From positions 1 to 12,342 of the forward strand of contig JBBTRN010000041.1 in assembly GCA_038065175.1 (NCBI GenBank): a DNA stretch of 12,342 nt, written 5' to 3'. The DNA comes from JBBTRN01 sp038065175 (GTDB lineage Bacteria; Patescibacteriota; Doudnabacteria; UBA920). The notes beneath the pieces were generated by a model, which had not been told where the DNA came from, did no database searches, and saw only the letters and a list, made by a program, of their open reading frames with translations. Position numbers and translations under genes: made by a program. Shown piece after piece: positions 1 through 6,100 of the stretch; position 1 is the first letter of the stretch, and each line of letters opens with the position of its first letter.

Positions 1-173
1 TCTGGGAGGAGAAAGAGCTCCACTTGGACACCAAGACCGGTACCCTGTGCACTGGCTCCCGTGTTCCCGACGGCGATGTGCCTAGCGTCAGCTTCAGCGG
101 TAGCAAGGTCTACGTCGATGCCGACAATCCAGCCGGTCACGATCCGGATTGGCGCTCTCGCGCAGCAGCCTAA
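1..173 (+). CDS. DGR target protein, C-terminal fragment carrying the variable repeat
   Basis: This is the last 56 residues of a protein whose start lies left of the window; the frame opens at base 3 and stops with TAA at 171-173. The visible part begins WEEKELHLD and ends in RSRAAA. The segment from residue 18 on (GSRVPDGDVPSV...) is nearly identical to a second copy at 437-540, and the differences sit almost wholly on adenines of that second copy, which is the mark of a DGR variable repeat. In known DGR targets the variable repeat forms the ligand-binding face at the C-terminus of a C-type-lectin-like (often formylglycine-generating-enzyme-like) domain, so a binding or display role is inferred; the fold itself cannot be seen in this fragment. 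A strong terminator follows 28 bases after the stop. The ligand, the cell location and the full domain layout are not visible. Confidence 0.72.
   Translation, partial: WEEKELHLDTKTGTLCTGSRVPDGDVPSVSFSGSKVYVDADNPAGHDPDWRSRAAA
54..161 (+). repeat. DGR variable repeat (VR)
   Basis: Bases 54-128 align without gaps to 437-511. There are nine mismatches, at VR positions 63, 64, 75, 85, 91, 97, 111, 117 and 123. Eight of them are opposite A in the other copy (six A to G, two A to T); only 123 is opposite T. With a 4-base gap around 138-145 the match resumes at 146-161 against 525-540, with five more adenine-site changes and one C to T. Between them, 129-137 differs from the template at three third codon positions only, keeping Pro-Ala-Gly. 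The excess of adenine-site changes gives the direction: 437-540 is the template, this copy the recipient. Confidence 0.75.
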
Positions 174-200
174 CCCTTATTTCTTTTCTCTTGTTCCCTT

Positions 201-242
201 GCTCCGCCTTTTGCTTGCACAGAAGAGGCGGGGCGTTTTTTT
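201..242 (+). terminator. Rho-independent terminator after the DGR target gene
   Basis: A 9-bp GC-rich stem (201-209 with 226-234, one G-U pair) closes a 16-base loop. One base after the stem comes a run of seven T (236-242). It lies 28 bases after the stop of the target gene and separates it from the template repeat, so the template RNA would need its own promoter. Confidence 0.8.
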
Positions 243-243
243 A

Positions 244-252
244 TGCTAAAAT
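244..252 (+). promoter_or_regulatory. Extended -10 promoter upstream of the template repeat
   Basis: TGC at 244-246 joins TAAAAT at 247-252, the same extended -10 seen before other genes here. It sits right after the terminator of the target gene and points toward the template repeat, so it can make an RNA starting near 259 and running through 437-540. Exactly six bases downstream is an ATG (259) that opens only a 10-codon frame ending at 291. Confidence 0.55.
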
Positions 253-436
253 AATTTTATGCGGCTTTTACAGCCGGTTCCATGCGGATGACGGTTTGCC
301 GCGGTTAATTTAACAAGCTGCTTATTCGGGTTCAGTGGGATATATTCCCAGAACGCCTGCCCAAGAGTTTGGGACAACACAGGAGGTTTTTAAAAAAAGC
401 CTGCCGGTGCTTTGGAAGAACCCGAATAATACGCGG

Positions 437-540
437 GGCTCCCGTAATCCCGACGGCAATGTGCCTAACGTCAACTTCAACGGTAGCAAGGTCAACGTCA
501 ATGCCTACAATCCCGCTGGCGATCGGAATGACAACATCGC
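437..540 (+). ncRNA. DGR template repeat (TR)
   Basis: This is the adenine-rich copy of the variable repeat. Read in the frame matching the target it is full of AAY (Asn) codons: NPDGNVPNVNFNGSKVNVNA is the conceptual reading, where the target has V, D, S, S, S, Y and D at the Asn positions. AAY runs are typical of DGR templates because both first bases can be mutated while the third stays fixed. It is preceded by its own promoter (244-252) and ends about 40 bases before the ychF stop. It need not be translated; a frame does stay open through it but has no good start. The exact ends are uncertain: upstream of 437 the two copies stop matching. No reverse transcriptase or avd gene is in the window. 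Confidence 0.75.
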
Positions 541-580
541 CAGGGATATAAGCTTAAACAGTTTATGGCACAGCAATTCT

Positions 581-1666
581 TTAAGCCGTGAATCTAAAAT
601 GAACCACATCGCCGTCTTGAATTGCATATTCTTTGCCTTCAACCCTAAGCCAGCCTTTTTCCCTAGCGCCTCCGTATCCCTTGGCTTCAAGCAATTTGTC
701 CCACTGGATGACTTCCGCACGGATGAAGCCTTTTTCAAAGTCAGTGTGGATTTTACCCGCGGCCTGTGGCGCTTTACTCCCGCTCACGCATGTCCAGGCC
801 TTGCTTTCTTTTGGTCCGGCAGTAATAAAAGTTATTAAGCCTAAAGTTTGGTACGCGGCTTTAATGATTTTGTCTAGCCCTGATTCGGGAAGTCCAAGTT
901 CTTTTAAATACTCTGAACGCTCGTTGTCGGGAAGTTCGGCTAATTCTGATTCGATTTTAGCATCTATGAGGATTTGATTTGGAATTTGAAATTTGTCATT
1001 TGAAATTTGTGATGCAAATTCTTTTTTTTGTAAATTAAACTCGTCATTTACAACGTACATTAAAGGTTTGGTAGTTAGTAATTCTATATCTTTAGAATTT
1101 TCTTTTTCTTCATCGGTCAGAGCTACTGTGGAAGCCATTTCTCCTTTCTCCAGTCCCCCGCGGTATTTGTCCAAGACTTGTTTTTTAATTATCATCTCGC
1201 GGTCTCCACTTTTAACGCCTTTATGTACAGTTTCCAGCCGTTTTTCCACATTCTGTAAATCCGCGAGCTGTAATTCAATTGCAATGGTTTCCATATCCCT
1301 TTTAGGGTCCACCGAGCTTTGGACGTGGATAATGTCTGGGTTTTCAAAAAACCTTACAACTTCCATAATGGCATCCACTTCGCGAATGTGGCTTAAAAAT
1401 TGGTTGCCCAAACCTTCTCCCTGCGAGGCGCCTTTAACCAAGCCCGCTATGTCTACAAATTCAATGGTCGTCGGGACTATTTTTTCGCTCTTTTCCAATT
1501 CGGCGAGTTTGGCCAGCCGTTCGTCCGGCACAGCAACCACGCCCACATTGGGATTAATAGTCGCGAACGGGTAATTCGCGGCTTCTACTTTAGATTTTGT
1601 GATGGCGTTAAAGAGCGTGCTTTTGCCTACATTGGGCAGGCCCACAATGCCGATTTGAAAAGACAT
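581..1666 (-). CDS. ychF: Redox-regulated ATPase YchF (Obg/OLA1 family)
   Basis: The product has 361 residues, close to the usual 363 or so of bacterial YchF. It is a cytosolic P-loop protein of the Obg family that binds ATP in preference to GTP and associates with ribosomes. Visible are the P-loop GLPNVGKST at residues 9-17, the G3 motif DIAGL at 72-76 followed by the family hallmark KGASQGEGLGNQFL, a coiled-coil-rich insertion around 125-190, a G4-like VVND at 205-208 and the C-terminal TGS domain from about 278 (ITAGPKESKAW to DGDVVHFRF). Residues about 216-235 are encoded by a low-complexity direct repeat that departs from typical YchF sequence. No Shine-Dalgarno is seen before the ATG; a TTGGCT-17-TATACT promoter lies upstream. 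The 3' end is 40 bases from the DGR template repeat, tail to tail. Confidence 0.97.
   Translation of the reverse strand: MSFQIGIVGLPNVGKSTLFNAITKSKVEAANYPFATINPNVGVVAVPDERLAKLAELEKSEKIVPTTIEFVDIAGLVKGASQGEGLGNQFLSHIREVDAIMEVVRFFENPDIIHVQSSVDPKRDMETIAIELQLADLQNVEKRLETVHKGVKSGDREMIIKKQVLDKYRGGLEKGEMASTVALTDEEKENSKDIELLTTKPLMYVVNDEFNLQKKEFASQISNDKFQIPNQILIDAKIESELAELPDNERSEYLKELGLPESGLDKIIKAAYQTLGLITFITAGPKESKAWTCVSGSKAPQAAGKIHTDFEKGFIRAEVIQWDKLLEAKGYGGAREKGWLRVEGKEYAIQDGDVVHFRFTA
984..1011. repeat. 14-bp tandem direct repeat inside ychF
   Basis: Two adjacent 14-base units (984-997 and 998-1011) differ only in the last base: ATTTGAAATTTGT followed by C or G. The neighbourhood (971-1020) continues in the same AAATTTG style. 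It encodes roughly residues 219-232 of YchF (SQISNDKFQIPN). The look is that of a dispersed AT-rich repeat that has been accepted in frame. Confidence 0.6.
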
Positions 1667-1699
1667 GAGTTAGTGAATAGTATTTAGTGCTCAGTGATT

Positions 1700-1728
1700 A
1701 GTATAAAGCAGATATGAGGCTTAGCCAA
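1700..1728 (-). promoter_or_regulatory. Promoter of ychF
   Basis: On the minus strand TTGGCT (1728-1723) and TATACT (1705-1700) are separated by 17 bases. The expected transcript start lies near 1693, giving a leader of about 27 bases without a clear ribosome binding site. The leader (1667-1700) is made of degenerate TAGTGATT-like units. Confidence 0.45.
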
Positions 1729-1768
1729 GTAGGATAGATATTTTATAAAATTATATATTAGAAAATGA

Positions 1769-1800
1769 AAACCATGGAACCTATTTGGGAGCCGTGGTTT
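1769..1800 (-). terminator. Hairpin, likely terminator of the toxin-antitoxin module
   Basis: A 9-bp stem with one G-U pair (1769-1777 with 1792-1800) and a 14-base loop lies 65 bases after the stop of the nucleotidyltransferase gene. Read on the minus strand it is followed by TTTTCATTTTC, a moderate T-rich tail. The rest of 1667-1864 holds no gene. Confidence 0.4.
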
Positions 1801-1864
1801 GGGGTAAATTTATAATTGGTGGTAGCCTAAAATAAGTACGACCTCAGGTTGCCTAATGGCTTCA

Positions 1865-2527
1865 TTATTCCAAAATTTTCGGCTTCAGTTTTAAAGCCTC
1901 GGCTTGAAAGAAATTTTGCCAATCGGCTTCATTTACTTTAGCAATCATCCGTGGATAGTCTTGGGCAGTTTTGGCTTTAACAAACTGGTTAGCCAATTGA
2001 ACCGGATCAATATGCCAGTCAAATTTCAGCCTGGCCCAGGCGGTTAGCTGCTCTATGTTCCAGGCGTATTTTTGAGATACGCAGTAGAGGTCAATGTAAT
2101 CGCGGGCCTTGCTACGCTGGTAAATCGTAAATAGCTTGTTGGCCGCTATGTCTTTAACGCTGTCTATTTGCAGGCCAAACTGTTCTTGGCCTTTTTCTAT
2201 TTGCGCGAAAGGAAAATAAGTAAATTCGATCTTTAAAACTTCGTTGTCAATGCCTAAAAAGAACAGGTTGCGGTTCATGCTGGTTTGGGTGTCGATATTT
2301 TTTATACCAAACTTGTTTTTATTGGCCTGGAAAAACGACACGATGGGCAAGGTATCAACTTCGTTCATGGAAAAAAAATCCAAGTCCTCGGAATAGCGAT
2401 GTTGCAAATAAAAACCGGCGAGAGCGGTGCCGCCGGTTAGGTAAAAGTTGGATTTAAAAAACGGTTCCCGACCCAGTGCCTCTAGCATGGCAATTTGGGT
2501 GGGGGTTAAAATTTTATTTTCCGGCAT
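1865..2527 (-). CDS. AbiEii/AbiGii-family nucleotidyltransferase toxin
   Basis: The product has 220 residues and belongs to the AbiEii/AbiGii nucleotidyltransferase family, whose studied members act as toxins by adding nucleotides to tRNA or other targets. The catalytic core is visible: YLTGGTALA at residues 29-37, SEDLDFF at 46-52 with the metal-binding Asp pair, LKIEFTYFP further on, and DIAANKLF...KARDYIDLY, the Lys/Asp motif of the family. I start it at the ATG at 2527 because this overlaps the stop of the upstream gene by 14 bases and gives a start before helix 1; an in-frame ATG at 2566 would lie deep inside the neighbour. The small upstream gene is the presumed antitoxin, and the two share one leaderless promoter. 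The actual substrate is unknown. Confidence 0.85.
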   Translation of the reverse strand: MPENKILTPTQIAMLEALGREPFFKSNFYLTGGTALAGFYLQHRYSEDLDFFSMNEVDTLPIVSFFQANKNKFGIKNIDTQTSMNRNLFFLGIDNEVLKIEFTYFPFAQIEKGQEQFGLQIDSVKDIAANKLFTIYQRSKARDYIDLYCVSQKYAWNIEQLTAWARLKFDWHIDPVQLANQFVKAKTAQDYPRMIAKVNEADWQNFFQAEALKLKPKILE

Positions 2528-2717
2528 AGAGCAAAAGTTCAAATAATTTTCTGCGGTCTGGGTCAATTTGCAATTTAAGGAAGTGCCGCCTTAATTCCTG
2601 CTCGTTAATCCGTTCGTTTTTATCCAAACCAAAATTTACCTGTTGCTCTAACTGCCAAACGCGTAAGGCTTCAGGGTCTTTTTGTAGTTTGGTTGTATCA
2701 GTTGACCAATTCTTCAT
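2514..2717 (-). CDS. Small protein, putative antitoxin of the nucleotidyltransferase module
   Basis: A 67-residue charged protein (begins MKNWSTDTTKLQKDPEALRV) rich in predicted helix, without a recognisable DNA-binding motif. It ends LLLYAGK and its stop overlaps the toxin start by 14 bases (2514-2527), so the two are translationally coupled. Small genes with a W-x-LEQ-x-NFGL core and a D-P-x-x-RK-x-x-x-x-LL ending commonly precede AbiEii-like toxins in CPR genomes as I recall them; that memory and the gene order are the only basis for the antitoxin role. The start at 2717 is fixed by the promoter: the -10 box ends six bases before the ATG, so the message is leaderless. Confidence 0.75.
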   Translation of the reverse strand: MKNWSTDTTKLQKDPEALRVWQLEQQVNFGLDKNERINEQELRRHFLKLQIDPDRRKLFELLLYAGK

Positions 2718-2723
2718 ATATAC

Positions 2724-2732
2724 ATTTTAGCA
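2724..2732 (-). promoter_or_regulatory. Extended -10 promoter of the toxin-antitoxin module
   Basis: On the minus strand TGCTAAAAT reads from 2732 to 2724 and is followed by six bases (GTATAT) and the ATG at 2717. Transcription would start on or next to the A of the start codon, giving a leaderless message. Confidence 0.65.
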
Positions 2733-2775
2733 TAAAATAGGGCTAAAGTAAATCGGCAGTTCGCATTTTGGGCTT

Positions 2776-2805
2776 TTGCGTAAACCCCTTTATTTAGAGT
2801 AAAAT
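2776..2805 (+). promoter_or_regulatory. Promoter facing the TOTE primase-helicase
   Basis: TTGCGT (2776-2781) and TAAAAT (2800-2805) are spaced by 18 bases. The predicted start near 2812 puts the hairpin at 2816-2838 at the very 5' end of the RNA. The promoter diverges from that of the toxin-antitoxin module, with about 45 bases between the two. Confidence 0.45.
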
Positions 2806-2815
2806 ACCTTAACGA

Positions 2816-2838
2816 GCCTTACTTCATTAAAGTAAGGC
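2816..2838 (+). promoter_or_regulatory. Perfect hairpin in the leader of the TOTE operon
   Basis: A 9-bp perfect inverted repeat (2816-2824 with 2830-2838) around a 5-base loop ends two bases before the GTG at 2841. Its 3' arm contains AAGG, the only ribosome-binding-like sequence for that GTG, so the fold could hide it. As DNA it could equally be an operator for a dimeric repressor. Confidence 0.5.
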
Positions 2839-2840
2839 AG

Positions 2841-3023
2841 GTGCGGGAAAAATTTCAGGAAACCTTTGTGTTGCCCGATTTTAATTACCAAACTGCTTTG
2901 CTGGCTCAACCGCTTACTAAAAATTATATGCTGGTCGGCACGGCTTTTGACTATCTGCTGCGGTTCTATTTAAAATTTCTAAATTGGTTTAAAGATGAAG
3001 CCGAAAATTGTTTTGGAATTTAA
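2841..3023 (+). pseudogene. Truncated gene remnant (GTAFDYLLRF-type N-terminus)
   Basis: A 60-codon frame with a GTG start. Its product runs REKFQETFVLPDFNYQTALL and then TKNYMLVGTAFDYLLRFYLK. This resembles the beginning of a larger, uncharacterised bacterial protein family in which a Leu-Val-Gly-Thr-Ala-Phe-Asp-Tyr-Leu-Leu-Arg-Phe block lies near the N-terminus; I recognise the block, not a function. After the block the frame breaks off (LNFKDEAENCFGI-like tail, stop at 3021-3023) with no sign of the rest of the protein on any frame, because the primase-helicase gene starts at once. I read it as a gene cut short by a recombination that brought in the downstream gene; a genuine short leader peptide is possible. 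It is in the right place to be translated first from the same message. Confidence 0.5.
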
Positions 3024-3027
3024 TTAT

Positions 3028-5196
3028 ATGATCCAAGCTATTACTGAAGAACAACTAAATTTATACCAATCTTTATTCCGTGGCAGAACCGATGTTTACG
3101 CCCGCTACTGGGAGAAGAACGGGCAAGCCAATTATAGCCCGGCTTATGATGTTAATTGGACGGCTTACGATAAATACAAGTTAACTGGTGGGTCATTTAA
3201 GGACTTCAAGGACAAAAAATTAATTCCTTTAACGCCCGTCATTGTCAAAAAACATTTAATCGGTGCAGCCGCCATCGGCGTTTACCCCATACTTCAAGAC
3301 AACACTTCTTATTTTATTGCAGCGGACTTTGACGGCACTACTTGGCAAGAGGACTGTAAAAATTTTATTGATGAATGTCAAAAAATAAACCTGCATGCTT
3401 ACCTTGAGCGTTCCCGTTCGGGAAACGGCGGTCATGTCTGGATATTTTTTGAAAGTCCCTATCTTTGTTATAAGAGCCGAAAAATAATTTTAGAAATAAT
3501 TCGGCCTGTACTAAAATTTTCAGAGTTTGATAAAGAAGTCAGCTTTGACAGGCTTTTCCCAAACCAAGACAGTTTAGCCAAAGAAGGATTTGGCAACCTA
3601 ATTGCTATTCCTATGCAAGGCCAAGCCGTTCGTTTAAATAATACTCTGTTTTTAGAACTGAAAACTTTTCAGCCATATCCGGATCAGTGGGCTTTTTTGC
3701 AAACTGTTCACAAACATACGGCTACGGAACTTGAAGTAGTTTATTCAACCATTTTTGGTAATACTACCAAATTTATCCTTGCGATGTCGGGTGGTTCTTC
3801 ATTAAATTTAACTTTAAACAGCAAAATTATTTTAAATCGCTCCGAGTTAACCCCACAACTTATCCACTTTCTTAAAGAAAAGTTGAATTTTATAAGCACG
3901 GAATACTTAATGAAGAAGCGACTGGGAAAATCCGTGTATAAAGTCCAAAAATTCTTCAAACTTCTTGAAGAAGATGGGGATGATATTTTATTGCCTCGGG
4001 GATTTTTAAATCAGCTTATTTCTTTTTTCTACGATAACCAAGCCACTTACCAAGTTAAAGACCAACGGCCGCAAATAGCAGAGGAAAAATTTACCAGCAA
4101 TATCAAGCTCCTGTCTGCGCAACAGCCGGTTGTTGCAAAGGCCTTGGAAGTTGATAATGGTGTTATAGTCGCTCCTTCCGGTAGCGGAAAAACTATTATG
4201 GGACTTGAAATTATTGCTCAAAGGAAACTACCCGCTTTAATTCTTGTTCACCGTAAACAGTTACTCGACCAATGGGTCGAGCGTGCACAATCGTTTTTGG
4301 GGATTCCTAAAAAAGACATCGGCCAATATTATTCGGTTAAAAAGAAAACTGGGGAACAAGTCACCGTTGCCATGATACAGACTTTGGTAAGGGTTGATAA
4401 TTTTACGGAACTCCAAAATAAATTCGGAACTATAATTGTAGACGAGTGTCATCATATCCCAGCCAAAACTTTCCGTGAGGTTATTAGCCAGCTTAATCCA
4501 AAATATATTTACGGCCTAACCGCCACTCCCAAGCGCAAACACAACGACGAGCCATTAATTTATATGTTTATTGGCGATATCATCGCCCAAATGGAACAAG
4601 TGCCGGAAATAGTAGCCGAAATGGCTGAAGCGCCTTATAAAGCAGCTAAGACACAAATTATTATCCGCGAGACTAATCTGGAAGTCCCTTTTAAGTTTAC
4701 GACCGACAACTTTCAGCTTTTAGCCAAGCTCATATGCTTTGATACTGCCCGTAACCAAATGATAGTCAAAGATATTACCGAACAAACCAGTCAGGGTAAA
4801 AAGGTTTTATTTCTCTCGGAACGCCGCGACCACCTGGAAATTTTAAGCCTTTACCTTAAAGGCCAGTGTGAAACTATAACTATATCGGGCGAGGATTCAA
4901 ACACTAAACGAGGAATTAAACTAAAACAAATTCAGGCTGGACATTGCCAAACTATTCTTTCAACTGGCCAATTTTTTGGCGAAGGATTAGACATTCCAAA
5001 TATTGATTGTTTGATAATCGCTTTTCCGTTCTCTTTTGAAGGTAAGTTAATTCAATATATCGGCCGCATGCGGGGTAAAGGTAACCACAAAACCATTATT
5101 GATTACGAAGACAAAAAAATTGCTTTTCTGGAAAGGCAATTCAAACAGAGAAAACGGTATTATAATAAACTCACGAATTCGACTTTCTCAAAATAA
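3028..5196 (+). CDS. TOTE-type primase-helicase (AEP primase fused to SF2 helicase)
   Basis: The product has 722 residues from the ATG at 3028; an ATG at 2995 would add 11. I prefer 3028 because it follows the upstream stop by four bases and places the conserved LYQSLFRGRTDVYARYWE block close to the N-terminus as in relatives. Residues about 10-230 form an archaeo-eukaryotic primase domain: the metal-binding pair D100 and D102 in FIAADFDG, H136 in SGNGGHVWIFF, and a third acidic motif near EVSFDRLFPNQ. Residues about 370-700 form a superfamily 2 helicase: Walker A APSGSGKT (K388), DECHH at 472-476, TATPKR, GEGLDIPN, and QYIGRMRG at 676-683. This order matches the primase-helicase of TOTE conflict systems, thought to act on foreign nucleic acid. 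It is flanked by two toxin modules and ends at a bidirectional terminator. The partner proteins of some TOTE loci are absent. Confidence 0.9.
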   Translation: MIQAITEEQLNLYQSLFRGRTDVYARYWEKNGQANYSPAYDVNWTAYDKYKLTGGSFKDFKDKKLIPLTPVIVKKHLIGAAAIGVYPILQDNTSYFIAADFDGTTWQEDCKNFIDECQKINLHAYLERSRSGNGGHVWIFFESPYLCYKSRKIILEIIRPVLKFSEFDKEVSFDRLFPNQDSLAKEGFGNLIAIPMQGQAVRLNNTLFLELKTFQPYPDQWAFLQTVHKHTATELEVVYSTIFGNTTKFILAMSGGSSLNLTLNSKIILNRSELTPQLIHFLKEKLNFISTEYLMKKRLGKSVYKVQKFFKLLEEDGDDILLPRGFLNQLISFFYDNQATYQVKDQRPQIAEEKFTSNIKLLSAQQPVVAKALEVDNGVIVAPSGSGKTIMGLEIIAQRKLPALILVHRKQLLDQWVERAQSFLGIPKKDIGQYYSVKKKTGEQVTVAMIQTLVRVDNFTELQNKFGTIIVDECHHIPAKTFREVISQLNPKYIYGLTATPKRKHNDEPLIYMFIGDIIAQMEQVPEIVAEMAEAPYKAAKTQIIIRETNLEVPFKFTTDNFQLLAKLICFDTARNQMIVKDITEQTSQGKKVLFLSERRDHLEILSLYLKGQCETITISGEDSNTKRGIKLKQIQAGHCQTILSTGQFFGEGLDIPNIDCLIIAFPFSFEGKLIQYIGRMRGKGNHKTIIDYEDKKIAFLERQFKQRKRYYNKLTNSTFSK

Positions 5197-5207
5197 TTAC
5201 ACTATAC

Positions 5208-5233
5208 AAAAACCGGCACTTAGGCCGGTTTTT
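5208..5233. terminator. Bidirectional terminator between convergent genes
   Basis: A 10-bp perfect stem AAAAACCGGC / GCCGGTTTTT (5208-5217 with 5224-5233) with a 6-base loop. Its arms supply a T5 tail in both directions. It serves the primase-helicase on the plus strand and the zeta module on the minus strand, and it contains the stop codon of the 59-residue gene. Confidence 0.85.
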
Positions 5234-5399
5234 GGGATTGTTCGTATTTTTCCAGTAAGGCTCGTTGGTCTTGGTTGGCTTTACGGGTCACTTCTTCCAT
5301 AAATTTTGTCCGCTCTTTTGCGGAGCTGCGGTTAAAAAGGGAAGAAAAATCTTTTTTCTCTTGTTTGGGAGTAACTAAGGCTTTAAGTTTTTTCATCAT
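5220..5399 (-). CDS. 59-residue partner protein of the zeta-like kinase
   Basis: A 59-residue highly charged, helix-rich protein. It starts MMKKLKALVTPKQEKKDF and continues with a SSLFNRSSAKERTKFMEEV segment, ending EQSQKPA. Its ATG (5399-5397) overlaps the TGA stop of the kinase gene (5398-5396) in an ATGA junction, so it is translationally coupled to the kinase, and it ends inside the terminator stem at 5208-5233. A similar small DFSSLF-type protein following a zeta-like kinase is a layout I recall from other CPR genomes. It is a candidate antitoxin or regulator of the kinase, but the order is unusual: epsilon antitoxins normally precede zeta. The role is inferred only from position. Confidence 0.75.
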   Translation of the reverse strand: MMKKLKALVTPKQEKKDFSSLFNRSSAKERTKFMEEVTRKANQDQRALLEKYEQSQKPA

Positions 5400-6100
5400 A
5401 GGATTATATTCTCCAGTTCTTCTTTAGTATATATCTTTGGCAGGTATTTATCAAGATGGTTGACATTGGGATAAATTTGCTCAAAATCTTTGGTAAAATC
5501 CTTAATAATTAAGTTGAGTTCAATCTTATCGCCAAAGTTAGCTTTAGCTTGCTCCACATTCTCCCGCGCACGGACAAAGGCATTAATAAATACCTCTTTG
5601 GAAACTTTACGGCCTTCTTCGGCCTCGCGGGCTTTAGTAAACTTCCAAGCTATAACCGGATCCTGAAATAAGTAATAGATTAAAATGTCGCGATTGTGCT
5701 TAAGTGAACGCTCAATATTTTCCATTGCCCGTTCGTAGGCAAAAGTGCCGTCCAGCAGAGCGTTAATGTCATTATGCAAAACGTAATTAAAAAGGAGGTT
5801 TACTCCAAGGGTACAGGCTCTCTGAAAAATATGGGAATTGGCGCCTGTGTAATTAGGGAAAATTGTCCGAATGTCATCAGCATCTATACGCACAGGCAGC
5901 TCACCGCTAGACCCTTGGATTATGCGCTTGGAGACTTCGGTCTTGCCCGCGCCGGGCGAACCGGCCATAAACAAAGTTACCGGCTTGCTGGCAGGTTTGT
6001 AAATTTTGGGGTCGGCAAAACGCTCTATAAGTTCGTGCTTATGGTCTTTGAGGTATTGGTAAGCGGCATCAATTTGTTGTAAGTCTTCTTGGGTGACCAT
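5396..6100 (-). CDS. Zeta-toxin-family P-loop kinase
   Basis: A 234-residue cytosolic kinase of the zeta toxin/UDP-N-acetylglucosamine kinase family. Walker A GSPGAGKT lies at residues 47-54 (K53) after a short helical N-terminus, followed by RIDADDIRTIFPNYTG (about 71-86), the acidic substrate/base region of zeta proteins, then LLDGTFAYERAMENIERSLK and the Arg-rich lid near KAREAEEGRKVSKE. Studied zeta toxins phosphorylate UDP-sugars of the cell wall pathway; whether this one is toxic or a housekeeping kinase cannot be told. The gene is co-transcribed with the 59-residue gene through a 4-base overlap. The start at 6100 has no Shine-Dalgarno and no obvious -10 box, though the preceding bases (TAAATT) are AT-rich. 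It faces the primase-helicase gene tail to tail. Confidence 0.88.
   Translation of the reverse strand: MVTQEDLQQIDAAYQYLKDHKHELIERFADPKIYKPASKPVTLFMAGSPGAGKTEVSKRIIQGSSGELPVRIDADDIRTIFPNYTGANSHIFQRACTLGVNLLFNYVLHNDINALLDGTFAYERAMENIERSLKHNRDILIYYLFQDPVIAWKFTKAREAEEGRKVSKEVFINAFVRARENVEQAKANFGDKIELNLIIKDFTKDFEQIYPNVNHLDKYLPKIYTKEELENIIL

Noticed and set aside
335..838. Long plus-strand open frame across the template repeat and the ychF end
   Set aside because: It starts with a GTG lacking a ribosome site, reads the template repeat and then the antisense of ychF; the open frame is a by-product of the template matching the target frame.
1667..1740. Degenerate TAGTGATT-like units as a CRISPR or iteron array
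   Set aside because: Units are short, irregular and without spacers of constant length; treated as simple-sequence drift in the ychF leader.
2528..2566. Upstream ATG at 2566 for the nucleotidyltransferase
   Set aside because: It lies inside the antitoxin frame by 53 bases and adds 13 residues that do not look like the family start.
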